NCBI RefSeq assembly: GCF_042659465.1
Contig: NZ_JBHSSW010000066.1
Coordinates: 248,001-312,000 of the forward strand
DNA from: Ponticaulis profundi
GTDB taxonomy: Bacteria > Pseudomonadota > Alphaproteobacteria > Caulobacterales > Hyphomonadaceae
Length of the DNA stretch: 64,000 bases
Direction of reading: 5' to 3'
Positions within the stretch are counted from its first letter, which is position 1; each line of letters starts with the position of its first letter. Under the pieces are notes generated by a model, which searched no databases, was not told the origin of the DNA, and saw nothing but the letters and a program-made list of their open reading frames with translations. The position numbers and the translations under genes are program-made. Of this stretch, positions 46,282-54,291 are shown piece by piece.

Positions 46282-49035
46282 TTGTCGTCAGAAAACGATA
46301 CGCCAGAAGAGCTGCCAGAAGATGGTGTGGATCCGATCACGATCGAAGATGAGCTGAAACGCTCCTATCTCGATTATGCCATGAGCGTTATTGTCAGCCG
46401 GGCTCTGCCAGACGTTCGAGACGGTCTGAAACCTGTTCACCGGCGCATCCTTTATGCGATGCATGAAGGCGGCAATACGCCGGATAAACCATTCCGTAAG
46501 TCTGCGAACATTGTCGGTGCTGTGATGGGTAATTATCACCCGCACGGTGACTCGGCGATCTATGACGCACTTGTTCGTATGGCGCAGCCGTTTGCGATGG
46601 GACTGCCGCTGATCCAGGGTCAGGGTAACTTCGGTTCGATCGATAACGATCCACCAGCCGCCATGCGTTATACAGAAAGCCGCATGGCCAAGGCGGCGAC
46701 GTATCTGCTCGCAGATATTCGCAAAGATACTGTCGATTTCCAGGACAACTATGATGGCTCACAGAGTGAGCCGATTGTGCTTCCGGCTCAGTTTCCAAAT
46801 CTTCTGGTAAACGGTGCTGGCGGTATTGCCGTTGGTATGGCGACGAATATCCCGCCGCATAACCTCGGAGAGGTTGTGACGGCAACGCTTGCCATGATCG
46901 ATGATCCGACGATCGACGATGAAGAATTGCTTCAAATCGTACCTGGCCCGGACTTCCCGACAGGTGGTCTGATCATGGGGCGCGCTGGGGCGCGAAACGG
47001 CCTGCTGACCGCGCGTGGTTCCGTTATCATGCGCTCGCGTACGCATTTTGAAACCATGAGAAATGGCCGCGAAGCGATCATCGTTACGGAAATTCCGTAT
47101 CAGGTGAACAAAGCCAGCTTGGTCGAAAAAATCGCCGAACTTGTCCGTGACAAGCGCGTGGAAGGCATTGCTGAACTTCGCGACGAAAGTGATCGCAACG
47201 GCATCCGCGTTGTGATTGAAGTCAAGAAAGACGCCTCTGAAGATGTCGTTCTGAACCAGCTTTACCGCTTCTCGTCACTGCAGACGAGCTTTGGTGTGAA
47301 CATGCTGGCGCTGAACGGCGGCACTCCGGAACAGATGAACCTGCGTCAGATTTTGCAGGCGTTCATTCGTTTCCGGGAAGAGGTGGTGACCCGCCGAACC
47401 AAATTCGAGCTCAACAAAGCACGCGACCGGGCTCACGTCCTGGTTGGTCTCGCTCTGGCTGTCGCAAACATTGATGAAGTCATCCGGATCATTCGCCAGG
47501 CGCCGGACCCGAGCACAGCGCGAGAGCAGCTGCTTGCTGAAACATGGTCGGCCGCCGACATGGCTCCGCTGATCCGTTTGATTGCTGATCGCCGTACGGT
47601 GATGTCTGATGAAGACACGACGCGTCTTTCTGATGAGCAGGCGCGCGCCATTCTCGAACTTCGCCTTCACCGCCTGACGGGTCTTGGTCGTGATGAGATC
47701 GGCAATGAAGCGACAGGTCTGGCTGAACGAATTGCTGATTACCTCGATATTCTGCGCTCCCGTGCGCGCGTTCTGGATATCATTCGAGCTGAGCTCAACG
47801 AAGTCAGAGACAATTTTGCTGTTCCGCGCCGCTCTGAGATCGTGGAAAGCGATCTCGACATTGACGATGAAGACCTCATCGAGCGCGAGGAAATGGTCGT
47901 CACCTTTACCCATGGCGGCTATGTGAAACGCACGCCATTGTCGACATACCGCTCTCAGCACCGCGGCGGTAAAGGCCGGTCCGGCATGAGCATGAAGGAT
48001 GAAGACTTCGTCACGCGGCTCTTTGCTGCGAGCACACATGCTGAAGTCCTGTTCTTCTCGTCGACAGGTATGGTCTACAAACACAAGGTCTACAAACTGC
48101 CGCTTGGAAATCCGCAGGCACGCGGTAAGGCGCTCGTGAATATTCTTCCTCTGGATGCCGGCGAGTATATTTCCAACGTCATGTTGCTGCCGGAAGACGA
48201 AGAAGAACGCCAGCGGCTGGATGTCATGTTCGCGACCCGCATGGGCGGTGTGCGCCGGAACAAGCTCAGTGATTTCGTTCAGGTGAATCGCAACGGCAAG
48301 ATCGCGATGAAGCCTGATGAAGGCGACGGTATTGTTGGCGTTCAGATCTGTAGCGAACGCGATGATGTCATGCTGACAACGTCAAACGGGCAATGCATTC
48401 GTTTCCGTGTCGATGATGTCCGGGTCTTCTCCGGACGCACCTCATCCGGTGTGAGGGGTATTCGCCTTGGCGGTGATGACCGCGTTATTTCGCTGTCCAT
48501 TCTACGCCATGTGGATGTGACATCAGAAGAAGCTCGCGCGTATCTGAAGCATGCAGCCGCCATGCGCCGCGCTCTGGATGAAAGTGCAGACGATGGCGAG
48601 GTCAGTGCCGAGCCGGAAGATGAAGCGATTGAAGATGTCGCTCTGAGCACGGAGCGCATTGCCCAGCTCGGCGCTGCAGAAGAGTTTATCCTCACGCTGA
48701 CGGATAACGGCATGGGCAAGCGTGCTTCGGCCTATGATTACCGTGTCACAGGACGCGGCGGCAAAGGTCTGATTGCCCATAAACTTACCGGCGATCAGAA
48801 GATCGCCGCGTCTTTCCCGATCGATGAATCGGATGATGTCATGTTGGTGACAAATGGTGGCCAACTCATTCGTTGTCCCGTAAATCAGATCAGAATTGCC
48901 GGTCGTGCGACACAAGGCGTACGTGTCTTGAGGACGTCAGGCGAAGAAAAGGTTGTATCTGTCGAGCGTTTGGCCGAACAAGAGGACAAATCAGAGGCAG
49001 AAGACGGGGGTGACGAGAACGCCCCTGAAACATGA
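46282..49035 (+). CDS. gyrA: DNA gyrase subunit A
   Basis: A 917-residue type II topoisomerase subunit that introduces negative supercoils. The catalytic tyrosine is Y130 (AAMRYTESRM). The quinolone-determining region reads HPHGDSAIYD, with S91 and D95 in the positions of E. coli S83 and D87. The C-terminal beta-pinwheel repeats follow, and an acidic stretch lies near residue 766-790 (DESADDGEVSAEPEDE). Start is TTG with a GAGAG upstream. Confidence 0.97.
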   Translation: MSSENDTPEELPEDGVDPITIEDELKRSYLDYAMSVIVSRALPDVRDGLKPVHRRILYAMHEGGNTPDKPFRKSANIVGAVMGNYHPHGDSAIYDALVRMAQPFAMGLPLIQGQGNFGSIDNDPPAAMRYTESRMAKAATYLLADIRKDTVDFQDNYDGSQSEPIVLPAQFPNLLVNGAGGIAVGMATNIPPHNLGEVVTATLAMIDDPTIDDEELLQIVPGPDFPTGGLIMGRAGARNGLLTARGSVIMRSRTHFETMRNGREAIIVTEIPYQVNKASLVEKIAELVRDKRVEGIAELRDESDRNGIRVVIEVKKDASEDVVLNQLYRFSSLQTSFGVNMLALNGGTPEQMNLRQILQAFIRFREEVVTRRTKFELNKARDRAHVLVGLALAVANIDEVIRIIRQAPDPSTAREQLLAETWSAADMAPLIRLIADRRTVMSDEDTTRLSDEQARAILELRLHRLTGLGRDEIGNEATGLAERIADYLDILRSRARVLDIIRAELNEVRDNFAVPRRSEIVESDLDIDDEDLIEREEMVVTFTHGGYVKRTPLSTYRSQHRGGKGRSGMSMKDEDFVTRLFAASTHAEVLFFSSTGMVYKHKVYKLPLGNPQARGKALVNILPLDAGEYISNVMLLPEDEEERQRLDVMFATRMGGVRRNKLSDFVQVNRNGKIAMKPDEGDGIVGVQICSERDDVMLTTSNGQCIRFRVDDVRVFSGRTSSGVRGIRLGGDDRVISLSILRHVDVTSEEARAYLKHAAAMRRALDESADDGEVSAEPEDEAIEDVALSTERIAQLGAAEEFILTLTDNGMGKRASAYDYRVTGRGGKGLIAHKLTGDQKIAASFPIDESDDVMLVTNGGQLIRCPVNQIRIAGRATQGVRVLRTSGEEKVVSVERLAEQEDKSEAEDGGDENAPET

Positions 49036-49052
49036 TTTGAGGGGAGGGCTTG

Positions 49053-49547
49053 ATGGCCAAACGAGTAGGAATGTATCCAGGCACATTTGATCCGCTGACA
49101 AACGGACATCTGGATATCATGGGACGGGCAGTCAAGCTTGTAGACAAGCTCGTCATTGGGGTGGCCATCAACGAAGCCAAAGGACCTTTGTTCTCGCTTG
49201 AAGAACGCGTCGAAATGGTGCTCGAGGCCGTTGAGCCCATGCGGGCCGAATGTGAGATTGAGGTTCGTCCGTTCGACAATCTGCTCATGCACTTTGCCGA
49301 AGACATTGATGCATCTGTAATCATTCGGGGGCTTCGCGCCGTTTCTGACTTCGAATATGAGTTTCAGATGGTCGCGATGAACCAGAAACTGAATGACGAC
49401 GTTGAGACTGTCTTTCTGATGGCAGCACCCGAGTATCAGGCTGTTGCGTCGCGCCTCGTAAAGGAAATTGCGATGCTGGATGGCGAGATCAAACACTTTG
49501 TGCCTCCAAGCATTGAAAAACGTTTGAAGGATAAGCTGGGTAAATGA
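49053..49547 (+). CDS. coaD: pantetheine-phosphate adenylyltransferase
   Basis: A 164-residue CoA biosynthesis enzyme that joins 4'-phosphopantetheine to ATP. The nucleotidyltransferase motif is GTFDPLTNGHLDI (H19) and the ISSTxxR-like region is IIRGLRAVSDFEYE. The ATG at 49053 has GGAGG 5 nt upstream. It follows gyrA by 17 nt and overlaps the cyclophilin gene by 4 nt. Confidence 0.95.
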   Translation: MAKRVGMYPGTFDPLTNGHLDIMGRAVKLVDKLVIGVAINEAKGPLFSLEERVEMVLEAVEPMRAECEIEVRPFDNLLMHFAEDIDASVIIRGLRAVSDFEYEFQMVAMNQKLNDDVETVFLMAAPEYQAVASRLVKEIAMLDGEIKHFVPPSIEKRLKDKLGK

Positions 49548-50440
49548 AGTCTCTGCTGAAAGCGCTGCTCGCGAGTGTTGGTCTGGCCACTTTGTCTGGC
49601 ACAGCCGCAATTGCCCAAACCGACACGATGGAATTGTCGTTTGCTGAAGCCCTGGCGGACACGGCCAATTGGCGCGAAGTCGATCCGGAAAATCTGATCG
49701 TCTTTGATATTGCCACATCAGCAGGCGAGACGCGTGGCCGGGTGATTATCGAAACGGCGGCTTTTGCAGCGCCTCAGCACGTTGACCAGTTCAAGAAGAT
49801 TGTCCGGAGCGGCGACTTTGATGGCACTATTTTTCATCGTGTCATCGATGACTTCATGGCGCAGGGCGGCGACGTTGCCGCCATGAAGCCGGAAGCCGAG
49901 CCTTGGCCGAACATTCCAGGCGAGTTCGTATTCCAGCGCAAACCAAACGATGCGTCAGATGACAAGCCGGCCGTTCAGTATCTCGGTGAAGCGAACACAG
50001 CGACGAATGGATATGCGTTAGGTTTCCCCATTCAGACGCAGTCTGAATTCCTGGCAGCTCTGACAGAAGACGGAATTGTTGAAAGCTGGATGCCGCACTG
50101 CAAGGGCATGGTTTCAACAGCGCGCACGTCTGATCCAAACTCTGGCCAGACCCAGTTCTTTCTCATGAGAGAAACATCTCCGCACCTGGATCGGCAGTAC
50201 ACGTCCTGGGGCCGGATCATCTCAGGCCAGGATGTCGTCGATGCGATCAAGACAGGGGAACCCGTTCGTCGCCCGGATGTCCTGAGCAAAGCGATCATGG
50301 CCTCAGATATGTCCGAAGACGAGCGTCCAAGAGTGCTTGTGCAAAGAACCGATGGCCCATTGTTTGAAACCGTTCTGACGGAGAATGCAGGCGCCAATGT
50401 TTGCACACTGTCGCCGGTGCCAGCGATCGTTTCTTACTGA
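49544..50440 (+). CDS. cyclophilin-type peptidyl-prolyl isomerase, exported
   Basis: A 298-residue periplasmic cyclophilin. The signal peptide spans residues 1 to about 25. The cyclophilin core carries FHRVIDDFMAQGGD (catalytic Arg in FHRV) and TQFFLMRETSPHLDRQYTSWG. An acidic stretch in the middle is longer than in minimal cyclophilins. It overlaps coaD (ATGA). Role: folding of exported proteins. Confidence 0.9.
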   Translation: MKSLLKALLASVGLATLSGTAAIAQTDTMELSFAEALADTANWREVDPENLIVFDIATSAGETRGRVIIETAAFAAPQHVDQFKKIVRSGDFDGTIFHRVIDDFMAQGGDVAAMKPEAEPWPNIPGEFVFQRKPNDASDDKPAVQYLGEANTATNGYALGFPIQTQSEFLAALTEDGIVESWMPHCKGMVSTARTSDPNSGQTQFFLMRETSPHLDRQYTSWGRIISGQDVVDAIKTGEPVRRPDVLSKAIMASDMSEDERPRVLVQRTDGPLFETVLTENAGANVCTLSPVPAIVSY

Positions 50441-50447
50441 CGTGAAT

Positions 50448-51506
50448 ATGAGCGAACTTGACCGGTACGATTTCGATTTACCGGAAGACCTGATTGCATT
50501 GCGGCCAACGGAGCCACGCGATGCATGCCGTCTATTGAAAGTCGGGTCGGACGGAATTGATGACTGTGTGTTTCGCGATCTGCGAAACATTCTGCGTCCG
50601 GGTGATCTGCTCATTGGTAATAACACGCGGGTGATTCCGGCGTTACTGTTCGGCACCCGTCCATCGCGCGATGAAACGTCCTCTGACGTTACTGTTCAAG
50701 TGAATCTGCTTGAGGCGCTGGGCGATCTCAGCTGGCTTTGCTTGTGTAAGCCGGGGCGCCGTTTGAAAGAGGGCGACAGGATCGCGTTTCCGGCAAACCT
50801 GGTGGCGCATGTCGCTGATAAACGGCCGGGCGGCGAGGTCGTGCTCCGGTTTGAAGGCGATGAAACGAGCTTCTGGACCAAGCTTCACGCGATCGGCGCG
50901 ATGCCGATTCCGCCCTATATCGCAAAGAAACGGCCATCGGACGAAACGGATCTTACCAATTATCAGACGGTCTTTGCTGATAAAGAAGGGTCGGTTGCTG
51001 CGCCAACCGCAGGATTGCATTTCACAGATGCGCTGATCGAAGCGCTAAAGGCAGGCGGTGTCGGGTTTGAGACCGTAACGCTGCATGTTGGTGCGGGAAC
51101 GTTTGCAGGTTTGACCGACGAAAATCTGCAAAGCGGACGTCTCCATGAGGAATGGTTTGACGTCTCGGCTGATGTGCTTCTCAAGATAAACGAAACAAAG
51201 GCTGGCGGGGGCCGCGTGGTTGCGATTGGAACAACGGCATTGCGGACGCTGGAATCGCTTCCGGAAACGCTCAGTGATGATGAAGGCTTGTCCGGCACGA
51301 CGGACATTTTCATTCGTCCGGGCTACGCGTTCAAACATGTTGACGCATTGATCACGAATTTCCACTTGCCTCGCTCCAGCCTGTTTATGCTGGTGTGTGC
51401 TCTGGCGGGTGTTGAGGCAATGCAAACTGCCTATCGTCACGCCGTTCAGGAAAAATACCGGTTCTATTCCTATGGCGACGCGTGCTTTCTGGAGCGCTCA
51501 TCATGA
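50448..51506 (+). CDS. queA: tRNA preQ1(34) S-adenosylmethionine ribosyltransferase-isomerase
   Basis: A 352-residue enzyme that makes epoxyqueuosine in tRNA from preQ1 and SAM. N-terminal YDFDLPEDLIALRP and EPRDACRLL, then GAGTFAGL and the C-terminal TNFHLPRSSLFMLVCALAG are diagnostic. ATG 50448 is chosen (GTG 50442 also possible). It overlaps tgt by 4 nt: both make queuosine. Confidence 0.96.
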   Translation: MSELDRYDFDLPEDLIALRPTEPRDACRLLKVGSDGIDDCVFRDLRNILRPGDLLIGNNTRVIPALLFGTRPSRDETSSDVTVQVNLLEALGDLSWLCLCKPGRRLKEGDRIAFPANLVAHVADKRPGGEVVLRFEGDETSFWTKLHAIGAMPIPPYIAKKRPSDETDLTNYQTVFADKEGSVAAPTAGLHFTDALIEALKAGGVGFETVTLHVGAGTFAGLTDENLQSGRLHEEWFDVSADVLLKINETKAGGGRVVAIGTTALRTLESLPETLSDDEGLSGTTDIFIRPGYAFKHVDALITNFHLPRSSLFMLVCALAGVEAMQTAYRHAVQEKYRFYSYGDACFLERSS

Positions 51507-52627
51507 CAGATTTTCCATTCAAGATCACAAAGACCGAGGGGCGGGCGCGAACGGGTGTTTTGTCGACCAGTCGCGGCGATATCCGAACGCCGGCTTTCAT
51601 GCCGGTTGGCACGGCAGGCACTGTAAAGGCGCTGTACACCTCGCAGGTGGAAGAGGCCGGGGCGGATATTCTGCTCGGCAATACCTACCATTTGATGCTT
51701 CGACCAGGCAGTGACCGGGTTGCACGCCTTGGCGGGCTCCATAAGTTCATGCGCTGGGACAAGCCTATTCTGACCGATTCGGGCGGCTTTCAGGTCTGGT
51801 CTCTTACGGGCCTCAGGAAAATGACTGAGGAGGGCGTGTCCTTCAAATCGCATATAGACGGGTCCAGTCACTTTCTCTCTCCGGAACGGTCGATCGAGAT
51901 TCAGGCCGATCATTTGGGTGCCGACATTTCCATGCAGCTCGATGAATGTACCAACTTCCCCGCTACGTATGAGGAAGCCCGGTCCTCAATGGAGATGTCC
52001 ATTCGTTGGGGGCAAAGATCCCGCGATGCCTTTGGCGAACGCGAGACACAGAATCTGTTCGGTATTGTTCAGGGATCGACGTTCGAGGATCTGCGGAAAC
52101 AATCGGCCGAACAATTGAGAGAGATTGAGTTTAACGGATATGCGATTGGTGGACTGGCCGTCGGTGAGGGTCATGATCGTATGATTGAGGTTATCAGTTT
52201 TACCGAGCCTCATCTGCCGAAAGATCGTCCGCGCTATCTGATGGGTGTTGGCAAGCCAATTGATCTCGTCGAGGCCGTTGCGCATGGCGTTGATATGTTT
52301 GATTGCGTTTTACCAACCCGGTCCGGGCGTCATGGCCAGGCCTGGACGTGGGATGGTCCGATCAATCTCAAGAATGCGCGCTTCATTGAAGACGATTCCC
52401 CTATTGATGAGACATCTGATTGCCCAGCAAGCCGGGATTACTCCAAGGCCTATCTGAACCATTTGTTCAAAGCAGGCGAATATCTCGCCCCAATGCTGTT
52501 GTCCTGGCACAATACGGCGTTCTTCCAGTCCCTCATGAGCCGGATTCGTCTATCGATCGAAGCGGGCGAGTTCGAATCGCTGAGACGCGAGCTGAACGGG
52601 AAATGGCGGAAAACCGTCGAAAAATAA
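51503..52627 (+). CDS. tgt: tRNA-guanine transglycosylase
   Basis: A 374-residue zinc enzyme that swaps guanine 34 for preQ1 in GUN anticodon tRNAs. TPAFMPVGTAGTVKAL, SDSGGFQVWSL (catalytic Asp in the region) and VAHGVDMFDCVLPTRSGRHG are present. The zinc ligands of the family are usually a CxCxxC...H set near the C-terminus; here C398-type positions appear as DCPASRDYSKAYLNHLF with fewer cysteines, so the zinc site looks atypical. Overlaps queA (ATGA). Confidence 0.9.
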   Translation: MTDFPFKITKTEGRARTGVLSTSRGDIRTPAFMPVGTAGTVKALYTSQVEEAGADILLGNTYHLMLRPGSDRVARLGGLHKFMRWDKPILTDSGGFQVWSLTGLRKMTEEGVSFKSHIDGSSHFLSPERSIEIQADHLGADISMQLDECTNFPATYEEARSSMEMSIRWGQRSRDAFGERETQNLFGIVQGSTFEDLRKQSAEQLREIEFNGYAIGGLAVGEGHDRMIEVISFTEPHLPKDRPRYLMGVGKPIDLVEAVAHGVDMFDCVLPTRSGRHGQAWTWDGPINLKNARFIEDDSPIDETSDCPASRDYSKAYLNHLFKAGEYLAPMLLSWHNTAFFQSLMSRIRLSIEAGEFESLRRELNGKWRKTVEK

Positions 52628-52720
52628 GGTGCGTCCACTGAAGAACTGGTCCGGGAGCCTGTGGAAAAACCGGCTTTGAAAAGAAAGTTCAAAAAAGTCG
52701 AAAAAACTGCGTTCTTTTCA

Positions 52721-52749
52721 TTGACCCGGAAGATCTGTCCCGTTATCTA
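52721..52749 (+). promoter_or_regulatory. promoter of tRNA-Lys
   Basis: TTGACC (52721-52726), a 17-nt spacer, then TATCTA (52744-52749). The -10 ends 13 nt before the tRNA 5' end. Confidence 0.65.
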
Positions 52750-52762
52750 GCCCAACTCCAAC

Positions 52763-52838
52763 GTGCCCATAGCTCAGTCGGTAGAGCAACTGACTTTTAA
52801 TCAGTAGGTCGTAGGTTCGAACCCTACTGGGCACACCA
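52763..52838 (+). tRNA. tRNA-Lys (anticodon TTT)
   Basis: A 76-nt cloverleaf with acceptor GTGCCCA / TGGGCAC, encoded CCA, anticodon stem ACTGA/TCAGT and loop CTTTTAA giving anticodon TTT. The T arm contains GGTTCGAACCC. Confidence 0.97.
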
Positions 52839-52929
52839 TCTTCCCAAAATACCGAAATGACTGAGCGCGACGTGAAAACGTCGATGCCGCTTAGTGCGTT
52901 GTGTTTCTTTACATAATTACTGGAAATCG

Positions 52930-53004
52930 TGGTGGGCGATACTGGGATTGAACCAGTGACCCCTGCCGTGTGAAGGCAGTGCTCTCCCGCTGAGCTAATC
53001 GCCC
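52930..53004 (-). tRNA. tRNA-Val (anticodon CAC)
   Basis: A 75-nt cloverleaf on the minus strand with acceptor GGGCGAT / ATCGCCC and encoded CCA. The anticodon stem CTGCC/GGCAG holds the loop TTCACAC, giving anticodon CAC. It is convergent with tRNA-Lys. Confidence 0.96.
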
Positions 53005-53023
53005 CCAAATAAGTGGGAGACGC

Positions 53024-53052
53024 TCTCTAATGCGAGCGGGAGGCTTCGTCAA
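53024..53052 (-). promoter_or_regulatory. promoter of tRNA-Val
   Basis: Read on the minus strand: TTGACG, a 17-nt spacer, then TAGAGA, with the -10 ending 19 nt before the tRNA 5' end. Confidence 0.6.
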
Positions 53053-53080
53053 TACATATAAAAATTGATCGAGATTAAAT

Positions 53081-53096
53081 ATGAACAATCGTTCAT
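53081..53096. repeat. 16-bp dyad in an AT-rich gap
   Basis: ATGAAC-N4-GTTCAT, a 6-bp inverted repeat, lies in an AT-rich gap between the tRNA-Val promoter and the 53276 gene. It could be a binding site. The rest of the gap (53053-53262) shows no gene or clear promoter. Confidence 0.3.
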
Positions 53097-53275
53097 CAAG
53101 TATAGAATATGAATAGGTGTTCAGGAAAATAAGAAAAAATGTGTCAGAGATTGGGTAATATTGGTTTGGGTATTGATCGAGAGGGCTTTCTGCATATTCT
53201 CTACTGAAACAGAATAAAAAATCGGATGAATCGAGAAGGACACACTTAAACGACGATTGATCCAGGAGATTAGAG

Positions 53276-53533
53276 ATGAATGGAGACTTTTGCACAAACG
53301 AAGGCGCGCTGAAGCTCAAGCAGAAAATTGAAGCTTACTGGAAAGACCGCGGATTTGATGTGAATATTGATCTAGTAGACGCAGGCTTTGTTGCCGCTAT
53401 GCGCTCAGGTCGTACAGATGTTCGCAGCAATATGGTCAACGGCATGCCATCCCGAAACGAAGGGAAAGCCAGTCGTGATCTCGTGGCGCGTAAAAAGCCA
53501 ATGGGCGCTGAAAGAGTGGCCGGCTGGGCCTAA
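53276..53533 (+). CDS. small protein, 85 aa, unknown function
   Basis: A soluble, basic 85-residue protein. The N-terminal half looks helical (GALKLKQKIEAYWKDRGFDV), followed by a motif VDAGFVAAMRSGRTDVRSNM and a Gly/Pro/Arg/Lys-rich end. No named family. The ATG has AGGAG 8 nt upstream, which supports it as a real gene. Its stop overlaps the gph stop by 4 nt. The name of the family is not known to me. Confidence 0.75.
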   Translation: MNGDFCTNEGALKLKQKIEAYWKDRGFDVNIDLVDAGFVAAMRSGRTDVRSNMVNGMPSRNEGKASRDLVARKKPMGAERVAGWA

Positions 53534-54207
53534 CTGAAAATATCTTCGAGTACGGCCAGGATGTTCCTGGCCGTATCTAGTTTGTGGGGGATGTTCATAT
53601 CCCCGAGGACTGCGTCCGGGTAGCCATATGTCATGTAAATGAAGGGAACGGACGATGCGGCAGCGGCTTTGGCATCTGTTGAGGAGTCGCCGATCATCAC
53701 CGCATCTTCGATTGTCCCGTTTGCAAGTTCGACCGTCTCGATGATGTGCTTTGCGGACGGTTTTTTCTCACTGGCGCGATCGGCACCGACGATCACATCA
53801 AAATAGTCCGCCATCCTGATATCGCCCAGAAGGTGCTCCGCCAGGCTTTGGGTTTTGTTGGTGCATACGGCGATCTTCGCTTGGCGTTCTTTCAAAACAT
53901 CCAGCGTTTCGATGATGCCATCGAATGGCTTGCTGTGATCGGCGATATGCTCGACATAATAGTCCAGGAAATGTTGGTGCAGCAGATCCAGCAAGGCCGT
54001 GTTTAGCGTCGTGCCCGATCGGTCAGCCGACTGCTGGATCATGGCTCTGGCACCGTGCCCGATTGCGCTACGAACTGTCGGGAGGTCCACAGCTGCGAGT
54101 CCTTCCTTGTCGAACGCATAACAAAGCGATGCATGCAGGTCGGGCGCCGTATCAATCAGAGTACCATCAAGGTCGAAAAGAACGGTCTTGTCGTGCCAGC
54201 GCGTCAT
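53530..54207 (-). CDS. gph: phosphoglycolate phosphatase (HAD family)
   Basis: A 225-residue HAD-type phosphatase. Motif I is LFDLDGTLIDTAPDL (nucleophile D), motif II is VCTNKT, and motif III/IV are KKPSAKHI and MIGDSSTDAKAA. Fits Gph or a close homologue; the exact substrate is not proven. The start at 54207 is chosen, since the frame is open 53 codons further upstream without a family match. It is divergent from glmU. Confidence 0.88.
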   Translation of the reverse strand: MTRWHDKTVLFDLDGTLIDTAPDLHASLCYAFDKEGLAAVDLPTVRSAIGHGARAMIQQSADRSGTTLNTALLDLLHQHFLDYYVEHIADHSKPFDGIIETLDVLKERQAKIAVCTNKTQSLAEHLLGDIRMADYFDVIVGADRASEKKPSAKHIIETVELANGTIEDAVMIGDSSTDAKAAAASSVPFIYMTYGYPDAVLGDMNIPHKLDTARNILAVLEDIFS

Positions 54208-54291
54208 GCAAATGATCTCCGATAGTTTGACCGAATGCATATAGCGTGTATTGCCGTTTGCAAACTTACTCTGATCACCTGGAGCCCGTGA

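Noticed and set aside
47275..48084. A 269-codon minus-strand open frame inside gyrA
   Set aside because: Antisense shadow of gyrA with no recognisable motif.
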